Positions 33,757 through 42,358 of a stretch of DNA of 64,000 nt are shown here, piece after piece. The notes under the pieces are model-generated. The model was given only the letters and a program-made list of their open reading frames with translations. It had not been told where the DNA came from and made no database searches. The DNA is taken from assembly GCF_049568105.1 (NCBI RefSeq), contig NZ_CP145335.1, positions 3,348,001 through 3,412,000 on the forward strand. Direction: 5' to 3'. The stretch comes from Salinisphaera sp049568105 (GTDB lineage: Bacteria > Pseudomonadota > Gammaproteobacteria > Nevskiales > Salinisphaeraceae). The translations under genes were made by a program, and so were the position numbers. Each line of letters opens with the position of its first letter. Position 1 is the stretch's first letter.

Positions 33757-34372
33757 CTGCTACTCCGCGACGAAGGGGGACGGTCGGTAGTGCAACGGGC
33801 TAGCCTAGCAACCGCGATCGCCCCACCGACAGTCGACTAATGTCGGTCTTGTCGAGCGCGCCACGGGTATGGGTTTGGAGTAAGCGCCAGCGGCGCCCGG
33901 TGCGCGAACAGCAGGTTCGGCACCACCGGCAAACAGTTGTCGATACGGTGCGATCCAGCCTGCGGCAATGCCGCCGGAAATGAATGACTCGGTTTCAGGG
34001 CAGCTGGCCTTTAGCCATGCGTCAGCGACTGCCTGAGGCGCTCGGCTGACGTCGCGTTGGCGCTGCTACGTCAGCCAGCCGATCGCGGCATACTGCAATC
34101 CAGACCAAGCAGGCCCGCGTGCCGCGGCTGAGCCGAGTTCCGAGGCCGGCCTTTATCGGTCGGAGCGAAAACGGTTGTTATCGCGATCCGGCGTGGCGGG
34201 CCTATGAAGTGAAAAGACGACGCAAAGACCGCGATGCCTCGACTCGAGGCTACGACAGCCGTTGCTGTCGATTCGCAAGCCCGCCGCCTTTGAATCCATC
34301 ACCGAACGACCACCCGCAGGCACTGCCGAACGCGCCGCATATCGTGTGTCGTAGGACCGGCGAGGTCCGCCG
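33757..34372. other. long non-coding gap upstream of cstA
   Basis: About 616 bases between two minus-strand genes. It must contain the cstA promoter and the end of the rmuC-moeB operon. Apart from the repeat set at 34020-34076 I see no feature; short open frames here lack recognisable content. Confidence 0.5.
34020..34076. repeat. three alternating arms CGTCAGC / GCTGACG / CGTCAGC
   Basis: CGTCAGC at 34020-34026, GGCTGACGT at 34044-34052 and ACGTCAGCC at 34068-34076. The second and third form a perfect 9-base inverted repeat with 15-base spacer and an inner GCG/CGC pair; the first can pair with the second instead. No T-tract follows, so it is either an operator array or a structured RNA element. 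Confidence 0.5.
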
Positions 34373-35482
34373 CTATCGGGCGCCGCAGGCCGCGCAGTTC
34401 GAATGGGCTGGCAGGGTTAATGTTCGCCAGCGCTGGGTTCGTAGATCCACACTCAACAGCTTGCCGACCAGCGTGTCGTTCATGCCGACGAGGAGTTTGA
34501 TCGCCTCCAGCGCCTGCAGCGTGCCGATCAGTCCGGGCACGGCGCCAAGTACACCGGCCTCGGCACAGGTCGGGGCCGAGCCTTCCGGGGGCGCTTCGGC
34601 GAACAGACAGCGATAACAAGGCTGACCGCCGGCCGGAAACACGCCCACCTGGCCGGTAAAGCGCTCGACCGCGCCATAGACCAATGGAATACCTGCCGCG
34701 ACACAGGCATCGTTGATCGCATAGCGGGCAGTAAAATTATCCGAGCCGTCGATCACCAAATCGTGGCCGGCGACCAGTTCGGCAGCATTGTCGGCGCTTA
34801 CCCGGGCCTCGATCGGCACGACTTCGATCGCCGGATTGAGGGCCGTCAGCGTGGCTTGGGCCGAGCGAACCTTGGGCTGGCCGACGCTGGCATCGCGATG
34901 CAGGATCTGGCGATGCAGATTGGAACGATCGACGGTGTCGTGATCGACGATCGACAGCCGCCCGATGCCGGCTGCGGCCAGATACAGTGCTGCCGGGCTG
35001 CCCAGTCCGCCGGCGCCAATCACCAGCACTCGGGCATCGCGCAGTTTAGTTTGCCCCACCTCGCCGACTTCCGGCAGGGTCAGCTGGCGGGCATAGCGGG
35101 CCCGGTCGGAGGCCTCGAGCATGGCCGGCGTCTCGAAGGCCAGGCCGGCGTCTTTCCAGCCGTCGAAGCCGCCGGCTACCGAGCGCACATCGGTATAGCC
35201 GAGCTGGCGCAGCTGATCGGCGGCCAGCAGCGAGCGCGCCCCGGAGGCACACAGCAGCAGGATCGCGTCCTCGGCGCCCGCACCTTCGGATTCCAGCCGC
35301 ATTTCCAAAAAACCGCGGCCGAGCGGCTTGGCACCGACCGGGGTGCCCTGGGCAATCTCGTCGGCTTCGCGAATATCGATCAGCCAGGCGCCGGCCTCGG
35401 CTAGCCGCTGGGCCTCGACCGGATCCAGCGGCGGAATCGCGTCGCGCAGCGCGGCCAAACGTTCACGAATAGACACACTCAT
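34373..35482 (-). CDS. moeB: rhodanese-MoeB/ThiF fusion (adenylyltransferase and sulfurtransferase)
   Basis: A 369-aa fusion. Residues about 18-118 form a rhodanese domain with active-site loop LLCASGARS (Cys78). Residues about 125-369 form an E1-like MoeB/ThiF domain: nucleotide loop VIGAGGLGSPAALYL (155-169), RSNLHRQ, zinc-binding CYRC (289-292) and CAAC (363-366), and PTCAEAGVLG (C306). It should adenylate the C-terminal Gly of a ubiquitin-like sulfur carrier (MoaD or ThiS) and provide persulfide sulfur. The rhodanese-first order is the reverse of eukaryotic MOCS3. I chose the ATG at 35482, which overlaps the rmuC stop by 4 bases; the frame is open upstream inside rmuC. It may serve the ThiSG fusion elsewhere in the window. 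Confidence 0.9.
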   Translation of the reverse strand: MSVSIRERLAALRDAIPPLDPVEAQRLAEAGAWLIDIREADEIAQGTPVGAKPLGRGFLEMRLESEGAGAEDAILLLCASGARSLLAADQLRQLGYTDVRSVAGGFDGWKDAGLAFETPAMLEASDRARYARQLTLPEVGEVGQTKLRDARVLVIGAGGLGSPAALYLAAAGIGRLSIVDHDTVDRSNLHRQILHRDASVGQPKVRSAQATLTALNPAIEVVPIEARVSADNAAELVAGHDLVIDGSDNFTARYAINDACVAAGIPLVYGAVERFTGQVGVFPAGGQPCYRCLFAEAPPEGSAPTCAEAGVLGAVPGLIGTLQALEAIKLLVGMNDTLVGKLLSVDLRTQRWRTLTLPAHSNCAACGAR

Positions 35483-36870
35483 GAGCTTCGGCCCTCCTCG
35501 AGCCGCTCGTTCTCGGCGGAATCCAGCGCGTCGAGACCGGTTTCGTCGCCGCCGTCTTCGCTGGCCGCGGCCCGGTCGGCACCGAGTTGGGATTGCTCGC
35601 GCCACTGCTTGGGCGCGGTCTTGGAAGTATTGGCCCCCATCGCTCTTAGCATCTCGGCTTGGCGCACCAGATTGCCACGTCCGTCGACCAGCTTGCTGCG
35701 GGCATCGTCGAAGGATTTGTTCACGGTATCCAGATTGCGCGAGACCTTATCCAGATCGCCCAGGAAACCGACGAACTTGTCGTAGAGCGTGCCGGCCCGA
35801 GCCGCGATCGCCTCGGCGTTTTTTTCTTGTTTATCCAGCCGCCAGAGGTTTTCTACTGCCCGCAGCATCGGCATCAGCGTGGTCGGCGAGACCAGGGCGA
35901 TATTGTAATCGAGCGCTTCGCGCTGCAGCCCGAAATCGCCGCGCAGGGCTTCGACATAGGCGGCCTCGGAGGGAATGAACATAAACACATAATCCAGGGT
36001 CCGGATCGCATCGATCCCCTGGTAGTTCTTTTCCGACAGACCTTTGAGATGCCGGCGCACGGAGCCGATATGCTCGTTCAGAGCGATCCGGCGGGCGTCT
36101 TCGTCCTCGGCTTCCTGGACCCGCAAATAGGCGGTCAACGAGACCTTGGAATCGATCACCAGCGAGCGCGATTCCGGCAGATGCACCACCGCATCCGGCA
36201 ACTGGCGACGCCCATCCTCGGTGGTGGCCGCGAACTGGGTTTCATACTGGCTGCCCGACTCGAGCCCGGAGCGTTCCAATACCGTCTCCAGTATCATTTC
36301 GCCCCAGTTGCCCTGGGTCTTGGATTCGCCCCGCAGCGCCTTGGTGAGATTGGTCGCATCCTCGGCGATCGCCTTGTTGGATTCTTCCAGCATCTTGATC
36401 TGCTGGGCCAGCGCCGAGCGTTGCCGGTTTTCGGCGTCGTAGGCTTCCTTGACCTGTTTTTCAAAGCGGCCGATATGCTCGCGCAGCGGATTAATCAATG
36501 GCTCGAGGCTGGCCTTGCTGGATTCGGTGAACGCCCGGCTCTTTTCGTCGAGAATTTCCTGGGACAGGGTTTTGAACTGCTGGGTGAGTTGTTCCCGGGC
36601 CTCGGTCACCGTCTTGAGCTTGTCTTCGGCATGCGCCTTCTCGGCGGCCAGGCGCTCTTCCAGGCGTGCGTTATCGCTGTGGGCGGCCGCCAGTTCGGTC
36701 CGAGCGTCATCCAGCGCCTCGCCCCGGGCGTCGTGATCACGCTCCAGGGCGTCGAGTTTCGACACCAGACCAGCGCGCGCCGCCCGCCCGGACAGCGTGG
36801 CGAACACCGCGCCCAAAGCAGCGCCGATCACCAGCGCGACAGTGGTGATGAATAAGGCCTCGGAATTCAT
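35479..36870 (-). CDS. rmuC: DNA recombination protein RmuC
   Basis: A 463-aa protein with an N-terminal membrane anchor (about 5-27), a long coiled coil (about 35-190) and the RmuC nuclease-like core: KTQGNWGEMILETVLERSGLESGSQYETQ, GRRQLPDAVVHLPESRSLVIDSKVSLTAYLR and VFMFIPSEAAYVEAL. It is a restriction-endonuclease-fold protein that limits recombination at inverted repeats in E. coli. The last 50 residues are acidic and unconserved. I chose MNSEAL at 36870, which places the membrane helix at the N-terminus. Its stop overlaps the moeB start (ATGA). Divergent from uup. Confidence 0.93.
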   Translation of the reverse strand: MNSEALFITTVALVIGAALGAVFATLSGRAARAGLVSKLDALERDHDARGEALDDARTELAAAHSDNARLEERLAAEKAHAEDKLKTVTEAREQLTQQFKTLSQEILDEKSRAFTESSKASLEPLINPLREHIGRFEKQVKEAYDAENRQRSALAQQIKMLEESNKAIAEDATNLTKALRGESKTQGNWGEMILETVLERSGLESGSQYETQFAATTEDGRRQLPDAVVHLPESRSLVIDSKVSLTAYLRVQEAEDEDARRIALNEHIGSVRRHLKGLSEKNYQGIDAIRTLDYVFMFIPSEAAYVEALRGDFGLQREALDYNIALVSPTTLMPMLRAVENLWRLDKQEKNAEAIAARAGTLYDKFVGFLGDLDKVSRNLDTVNKSFDDARSKLVDGRGNLVRQAEMLRAMGANTSKTAPKQWREQSQLGADRAAASEDGGDETGLDALDSAENERLEEGRSS

Positions 36871-36999
36871 GACGGACCGATTGAGGCAGCCGGACGGCCG
36901 CAGACATAAACCCATAGTGTAACGCTGGCGCCAACAACCGGCCCCGGCCGGCGTACAATGCCCGGCTGATCACCCTGTTTTATGCCACTGCGAGCGCCC

Positions 37000-38880
37000 A
37001 TGCTGCTGCAACTTCGTGAACTCCGTCTGGCCTATGGCGTCGACGCCCTGCTGGACGACGCCGAACTGTCGATCGCCGCCGGTGAGCGGGTCGCCCTGGT
37101 CGGGCGCAACGGCACCGGCAAGTCCACGCTGATGCGTATCGTCTCCGGTGAGATCGAGCCGGATCACGTCAAACGCGAAGCCAAGCCAGGGATCCGCATC
37201 GCGCGTCTGGAACAGGAAGTGCCCGCCGCCACCCACGGCAGCGTCTATGAAGTGGCCGCGGCCGGGCTCGGCGACGCCGGTACCGCTGTGGCTCGCTTCC
37301 ACGATCTGGCTGCTCGGCTGTCGGCCGGCGAAGATGTGATGGATGCGTTTTCCAAGGCCCAGGCCCAGGTGGAAGCCGTGGACGGCTGGACGCTCGGCCA
37401 GCAGGTCGAGGCCACGCTGTCGCGGCTCAAGCTCGATCCCGATGCCGACTTCGAGGCGCTTTCGGGGGGTCAGAAGCGCCGGGTACTGTTGGCCCGGGCT
37501 CTGGTCTGCGACCCGGATCTGTTGCTGCTCGACGAGCCGACCAACCATCTGGATATCGCGGCCATCGCCCATCTCGAGGAGATGCTGCTGAACTGGAACG
37601 GCGCGTTGCTGTTCATCACCCACGACCGTGCCTTCCTGCGCAATCTGGCCACCCGGATCATCGATCTGGATCGTGGCCGGCTGACCTCCTGGCCGGGAAA
37701 CTACGACAAATTCCTCGAAGGCAAAGACAAGATGCTGGCCGACGAGGAAAAAGCCAACGCCGAGTTCGACAAGAAACTGGCTCAGGAAGAAGCCTGGATC
37801 CGCCAGGGCATCAAGGCCCGGCGGACCCGCAACGAAGGCCGGGTCCGGGCGCTCAAGGCGATGCGCAACGACCGCGCCCAGCGCCGCGAGCGTACCGGCA
37901 CCGCCAATATCGTGACCCAGGATGCTGCCCGCTCCGGCAAGAACGTGATCGTGGCCGAAAAACTGTCCTATGCCTGGGACGACAAGCCGATCGTGGATAA
38001 CCTGACCACGACCATCCAGCGCGGCGACAAGGTCGGCATCATTGGCCCGAACGGTGCCGGCAAGACCACGCTGATCCGGTTGCTGCTCGGCCAGCTCGAA
38101 CCGGATGCCGGTACGATCAAGCTCGGCACCAATCTAGATATCGCCCACTTCGACCAGCACCGGGCCGCGCTGGACGACAATATCAGCGTACTGGACAACG
38201 TGGCCGGCGGCCGCTCGTCGGTGACCATCAACGGCCAGGATCGCCATATCATGAGCTATATGGGCGATTTCCTGTTCTCGCCCAAGCGCGCCCGCAGCCC
38301 AACGCATGTGCTGTCCGGCGGCGAACGCAACCGGCTGCTGCTGGCCAAGCTGTTCACCCGGCCGGCCAATCTGCTGGTGATGGACGAACCGACCAACGAT
38401 CTGGACGTCGAAACCCTGGAACTGCTCGAAGAACGGCTGATCGATTTCGACGGCACGCTGCTGCTCGTCTCCCATGACCGGGCCTTTATCGACAACGTCG
38501 TGACCAGTTCGCTGGTCATGGAAGGCGACGGCCGGGTCAACGAATACGTCGGCGGCTATTCGGACTATCTGCGCCAGCGCCCGGCTGATCCGGCGCCCAG
38601 GGCGCCGAAAAAAGACAGGCCTGCCGCCGCAGCGACAGCCAAGCCGAAAACCGAAACCGCACTATCGAGCGCCGAGCGCAAGGAACTGCGCGATCTGCCC
38701 AACCGGATCGACAAGCTGGAAAAGGATCTGGCCAAGCGCGAAGCGGTGTTCGCCGAGCCCGGCTTCTACGATCGCGAGCCGGCCGACATTGAAAAGGCCA
38801 CCAATGCCTTTGCGGCGGCCGAATCCGAGCTCGAAAAGGCGCTGGAGCGCTGGGAGGCCCTCGAAGCCAAGCAGAGCTGA
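37000..38880 (+). CDS. uup: ABC-F ATPase Uup
   Basis: A 626-aa cytosolic ABC-F protein with two ATPase domains and no membrane segment. The first has GRNGTGKSTLM (Walker A), LSGGQKRRVLLARAL and LLLLDEPTNHLDIAAI; the second has GPNGAGKTTLIRLL, LSGGERNRLLLAKLF and LLVMDEPTNDLDVETLELLEE. The linker and the C-terminal charged coiled coil (about 560-626) with DLPNRIDKLEKDLAKREAVFAEPGFYD are typical of Uup. ABC-F proteins act on ribosomes, and Uup also binds DNA and limits transposon excision. ATG at 37000 is used because it aligns with the family start; another ATG at 36982 adds six residues. Confidence 0.93.
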   Translation: MLLQLRELRLAYGVDALLDDAELSIAAGERVALVGRNGTGKSTLMRIVSGEIEPDHVKREAKPGIRIARLEQEVPAATHGSVYEVAAAGLGDAGTAVARFHDLAARLSAGEDVMDAFSKAQAQVEAVDGWTLGQQVEATLSRLKLDPDADFEALSGGQKRRVLLARALVCDPDLLLLDEPTNHLDIAAIAHLEEMLLNWNGALLFITHDRAFLRNLATRIIDLDRGRLTSWPGNYDKFLEGKDKMLADEEKANAEFDKKLAQEEAWIRQGIKARRTRNEGRVRALKAMRNDRAQRRERTGTANIVTQDAARSGKNVIVAEKLSYAWDDKPIVDNLTTTIQRGDKVGIIGPNGAGKTTLIRLLLGQLEPDAGTIKLGTNLDIAHFDQHRAALDDNISVLDNVAGGRSSVTINGQDRHIMSYMGDFLFSPKRARSPTHVLSGGERNRLLLAKLFTRPANLLVMDEPTNDLDVETLELLEERLIDFDGTLLLVSHDRAFIDNVVTSSLVMEGDGRVNEYVGGYSDYLRQRPADPAPRAPKKDRPAAAATAKPKTETALSSAERKELRDLPNRIDKLEKDLAKREAVFAEPGFYDREPADIEKATNAFAAAESELEKALERWEALEAKQS

Positions 38881-38972
38881 ACAGGCGCCTTCATCGCGGC
38901 TCTGCACCCGGTTGACCGACCCACCGGGTGCAGCTGCTAAGGTGCCGTATCTCAACCGTTATGGAAATCGCC

Positions 38973-39548
38973 ATGAGCACCGCCCTGATCGCCCTGGATT
39001 TCATCAACGACATCGTGCATCCGGACAGCCCGATGGCCGGTGCAGCCGCCCAGGTCGCCGAGCGCGGTGTGATCGACAACGCCAATACCGCACTCGCCCA
39101 TGCCCGCGCCAACGACTGGCTGGTGGTGCTGGTCAAGGTAGGCTTCGGCCCCGGCTATACCGAGTGCCCGAAGCATTCGCCGCTGTTCGGCGCAGCCAAG
39201 GACAACGGCGTGCTGCAGCTCGGCACCTGGGGCACGGAGTTCCACGAGAACCTGGATGCGACGCCGGCCAATGCCGAACGCGAGTTCGTGGTCGAAAAAC
39301 CACGGGTCAATGCCTTCTATGCGACCCCGCTGGAAGCCGTACTGCGGGCCAATGCCATCGACACGCTCTATCTGTGCGGGGTCTCCACGAGCTGGGCCGT
39401 GCAGTCGACTGCCCGAGACGGCCACGATCGCGATTTCCGGATTCGCGTGATTGAAGATGCCTGTGCCACCGACGACATCGAGGACCACAAGGCCTCGATC
39501 AACCAGCTATCGCGCATTGGCGATATCGTCACCACCGGCACTCTCTAG
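38973..39548 (+). CDS. isochorismatase-family cysteine hydrolase
   Basis: A 191-aa amidohydrolase-like enzyme of the isochorismatase/nicotinamidase superfamily. The triad is visible as Asp in ALIALDFINDIVHP (about D10), Lys in FVVEKPRVNAFYATPLE (about K106) and Cys in LYLCGVSTSWAVQSTARDG (about C138). The substrate is unknown; nicotinamidase, ureidoacrylate hydrolase and N-carbamoyl hydrolases belong to this group. Start ATG at 38973 (MSTALIAL) is preferred over one 12 bases earlier. The gene is preceded by a 92-base gap after uup and followed by a strong hairpin. Confidence 0.88.
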   Translation: MSTALIALDFINDIVHPDSPMAGAAAQVAERGVIDNANTALAHARANDWLVVLVKVGFGPGYTECPKHSPLFGAAKDNGVLQLGTWGTEFHENLDATPANAEREFVVEKPRVNAFYATPLEAVLRANAIDTLYLCGVSTSWAVQSTARDGHDRDFRIRVIEDACATDDIEDHKASINQLSRIGDIVTTGTL

Positions 39549-39555
39549 CCCGTTT

Positions 39556-39583
39556 GCGGCCGGTGCTCTCAAGCGCCGGCCGC
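39556..39583. terminator. GC hairpin after the isochorismatase gene, without U-tract
   Basis: GCGGCCGG (39556-39563), then T-GCT-CTCA-AGC-G, then CCGGCCGC (39576-39583). An 8-base stem continues through a G.T step to three more pairs and a 4-base loop. No T run follows, so termination would need Rho or be weak. Confidence 0.5.
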
Positions 39584-39896
39584 GTGGATTTATACTGCCG
39601 CTATGGCCTTGCCTTAGCTGACCGGCGCCCAAAGCCCCGACCGAATTCGGCGCTAATGCTGGCGCTTTCGAGACCGGAGCGCACTCGCCGTGTTGACCGC
39701 ACGTCGTAAACCGGCGGGCCGCGCCCGAGCCGCGGCTGTCTACCCCGGCCAAATCGAGGGACTAAGATCTGGCCAGCGCCAACCACGCGTGTTGCCACAA
39801 GCGAGAACGCGCGCCGATCACTTCTGGCGCGAATAGTTCGAGCTGACGTCCGGGACGCCGATCGCCGGGGCCCACCGGCCAGTCCCGGCCGCCCAG
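39584..39896. other. non-coding gap between the isochorismatase and YceI genes
   Basis: About 313 bases of GC-rich sequence between two convergent genes. I see no gene or repeat. Confidence 0.4.
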
Positions 39897-40523
39897 CTAC
39901 GAATCGGTTTCGGCGGGCTTGTTCGCTTCAACCTCGATCGCCAGCTCGACCCGATCGCCGACCAACTTCGGATAGGCATTCATGCCGAAATCGCTGCGCT
40001 GGATTTCGGTACTCGCAGTAAAGCCACAGGTGTAGCGGCTTTTATCCAGCGGGTTGACCCGGCAGGCGATATGATCGACGTCGAGGGTCACCGGCCGGGT
40101 CTGGCCGTGCAGCGTGAGTCGGCCTTCGAGCGTGGCCTCGCTCGGATCGTCGTCGTCGATCTCGAGGGCTGTCGATTCGAACTGGATCTTCGGATATTTC
40201 TCGACGTCGAAAAAGCCCGGCATCTCGCGCAGATGCTGATCGCGGGCATCGTCACCGGTATCGACACTGGACGGGTCCAGGCTGACTTTGACCTGGCTCG
40301 TCGATAGCGATTCGCCGATCCGAATATGGCCGTCCTGTACGTCCATGCGGCCATGCATGGTCGACAATCCCATATGATCGATCTCGAAATGCGCATAGCT
40401 GTGGCTCGGGTCGAGCTTGTAGTCACCGGGGTGCAAGTCGGTCTCGGCCGCATTCGCGACCGCCAGGCCCGACAGCCCCAGCGCGGTGGCCGTCAGACTT
40501 ACGGCAATGGCTCGTCTACTCAT
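39897..40523 (-). CDS. YceI-family periplasmic protein
   Basis: A 208-aa protein with a Sec signal peptide (about 1-25, ending AANA-like), then a YceI lipocalin-like beta barrel. Diagnostic segments are YKLDPSHSYAHFEIDHMGLSTMHGRMD (about 35-61), GFFDVEKYPKIQFESTALE and ITLHGQTRPVTLDV-like TLHGQTRPVTLDVDHIACRV. YceI proteins bind polyisoprenoids such as ubiquinone-8 and are induced by base or osmotic shock in E. coli. Two cysteines (HIACRV and YTCGF) could form a disulfide. Single gene, divergent from nei, convergent with the isochorismatase gene. Confidence 0.92.
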   Translation of the reverse strand: MSRRAIAVSLTATALGLSGLAVANAAETDLHPGDYKLDPSHSYAHFEIDHMGLSTMHGRMDVQDGHIRIGESLSTSQVKVSLDPSSVDTGDDARDQHLREMPGFFDVEKYPKIQFESTALEIDDDDPSEATLEGRLTLHGQTRPVTLDVDHIACRVNPLDKSRYTCGFTASTEIQRSDFGMNAYPKLVGDRVELAIEVEANKPAETDS

Positions 40524-40644
40524 CGATTGCTCCCAAAGGCGTGTTGACGCCGGTCTAAATCACAAATCGCAAGTTATACCACGCCCTCCGTCTGCAACCG
40601 CGGGGCCCGCGTAGAATACCGCCAGCAATCATATTCTTGGATTC

Positions 40645-41484
40645 ATGCCCGAAGGCCCGGAAATACGCCGGATGGTCGACGATATTGCCGGCGCCATCGA
40701 TGACCGCGACGCCCAACAGGTGTTTTTCGCCTTCGAACGCTTCAAAAGCTATGAGACTGCCCTAGCCGGGCGCCGGATCACCGCGGTCGCTGCAAGGGGC
40801 AAAGCGGTGCTGGTGTTTTTCGCTGCCCGCGGCGACGATGGCCCATGGTGTGTCTACAGCCATAACCAGCTTTACGGCAAGTGGCGGATCACCCGGGCCA
40901 GCACTACGCCCAATACCCGGCGCCAGCTGCGTTTCGCGGTATTCACCAACGACAAGGCAGCCCGTCTGTACAGTGCTTCGGACATCCGCCTCGTGCGCCC
41001 CGACGCGCTGAACGAGATCCCCTATCTGGCCAACCTCGGGCCCGACCCGCTCAACGAGCGCGTATGCGCGGACGACCTCGTCGAGCGGTTCTCGGCAGCC
41101 CGCTTTGCCGGACGTGGGTTGGGCGGTCTGTTATTGGAACAGGGCTTTATTGCCGGCATCGGCAATTATCTGCGCTCGGAAATTCTGTTCGAAGCCGGCA
41201 TCGCGCCGAAACAGCGGCCCCGGGATCTCGACAATCAAAAGCGCCAGGAGCTCGCCGAGGCCGTGACTCGCTTGATCCATCGTGCCTATACCACCAAGGG
41301 CATCACCAATCCGCCAGAGCGCGCCGAACGCCTGAAAGCCGAAGGCCTGTCCTTCGGTCGGCGCCGGCATATGGTGTTCGGCCGGGCTGGCGCGGGCTGC
41401 TATGTCTGCGCCAGCGCCATCATCAAGATCACGGTCGCCAGCCGCCGGCTGTACTACTGCCCCCACTGCCAGGCGGGCGCCTGA
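40645..41484 (+). CDS. nei: endonuclease VIII (Nei), DNA glycosylase/AP lyase
   Basis: A 279-aa base-excision repair enzyme that removes oxidised pyrimidines and nicks the abasic site. The N-terminal MPEGPEI gives the catalytic Pro2 and Glu3; Lys53 in ARGKAV is the conserved beta-hairpin lysine. The H2TH region is GLLLEQGFIAGIGNYLRSEILFEAGI. The zinc finger CYVC...YYCPHC is complete at the C-terminus (about 252-274). The length (279) suits Nei rather than Fpg, and the context of mutY elsewhere in the window supports an oxidative-repair set. Convergent with the exoD-type gene after 14 bases. Confidence 0.94.
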   Translation: MPEGPEIRRMVDDIAGAIDDRDAQQVFFAFERFKSYETALAGRRITAVAARGKAVLVFFAARGDDGPWCVYSHNQLYGKWRITRASTTPNTRRQLRFAVFTNDKAARLYSASDIRLVRPDALNEIPYLANLGPDPLNERVCADDLVERFSAARFAGRGLGGLLLEQGFIAGIGNYLRSEILFEAGIAPKQRPRDLDNQKRQELAEAVTRLIHRAYTTKGITNPPERAERLKAEGLSFGRRRHMVFGRAGAGCYVCASAIIKITVASRRLYYCPHCQAGA

Positions 41485-41497
41485 GTCGAACTCGCGC

Positions 41498-42166
41498 TCA
41501 GGCGATCAGCCCGTAGACCAGCCAGCCGCCGAAAGCCGCCGGGAGCAAGCCGAGAATCACCCACAGACCGTCGCGGCCAGCCAGCCCCAGGCTGATCAGC
41601 GCAATGCCGCCGCCGGGCGCGGCCGCGGCAAACGGCAGGATTTCCAACGGCGGCATGCACAGAGCCAACACCACGAACAACAAGCCAATCAGGCGCGCCG
41701 CCGGGCCTTCCACGAGCCATTGCAGCCGCGGCTTGACCAGCCGATCGAGCCGCTTGGTCCAGGGCCGAATCCGTTTGGCCACCTGGATATACCGGGCGCG
41801 ACTGATCGACATCTGGCGCAGTTTTTTCGGCAGCCAGGGGCTGCGCTTGCCGAGCACGAGCTGACTCGAGATCAGCACGATCGAGATGCCGCAGACGGTG
41901 GGTACACCGGGTACCGCGCCGGTCGGCAAAATAGCGATCAACGACAGCATGAGAGTCAACGGCGCATAGCCGCGCTCGCCAATGGTGGCCAGCACCTCCC
42001 CCATGTTGAGTTGATCGCTGTCGCCGCTGGATTCAAGCATTTCCAGCAGTGCTGTGAGCGTGATGCCGCGTTCCACCCGCGCCACCGGTTGTCGTATCAA
42101 GCGGCAAACGGTACCACGCTCGGCTGCCCATGAAACCCGTTTATGGCCCAACGACGACCACCTCAT
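41498..42166 (-). CDS. exopolysaccharide synthesis protein ExoD-like
   Basis: A 222-aa membrane protein with four or more hydrophobic segments. LTALLEMLESSGDSDQLNMGEVLATIGERGYAPLTLMLSLIAILPTGAVPGVPTVCGISIVLISSQLVLGKRSPWLPKKLRQ is the N-terminal ExoD signature, and the C-terminal half has GGGIALISLGLAGRDGLWVILGLLP. ExoD was linked to exopolysaccharide production and alkali tolerance in Rhizobium; its biochemical role is unclear. ATG at 42166 has GAAGGC just before it; a TTG at 42193 would extend by 9 residues. Convergent with nei. Confidence 0.88.
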   Translation of the reverse strand: MRWSSLGHKRVSWAAERGTVCRLIRQPVARVERGITLTALLEMLESSGDSDQLNMGEVLATIGERGYAPLTLMLSLIAILPTGAVPGVPTVCGISIVLISSQLVLGKRSPWLPKKLRQMSISRARYIQVAKRIRPWTKRLDRLVKPRLQWLVEGPAARLIGLLFVVLALCMPPLEILPFAAAAPGGGIALISLGLAGRDGLWVILGLLPAAFGGWLVYGLIA

Positions 42167-42358
42167 GCCTTCGCGCTTGCCACGATCTGGCAACCCCAGA
42201 AACCGGCGACGACCGCCTGAGCCGCGATCGAGCAGAGCAGCCAGGCCGCTTCGGTCCCGCTCGACTGGATCGTACGTCGGCTACGATCAGATCCGTGCTT
42301 GTGGGGGCGAAAAACGCCGATTATGGTGATGTCACTTATATCAAAACCCCTGACTCCC

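Noticed and set aside
34119..34616. 165-aa plus-strand open frame near the moeB 3' end
   Set aside because: Mostly antisense to moeB and otherwise in the gap; composition is low complexity without a domain.
35659..36855. 398-aa plus-strand open frame opposite rmuC
   Set aside because: Antisense shadow of the RmuC coiled coil. RmuC itself has all family motifs and a coupled junction with moeB.
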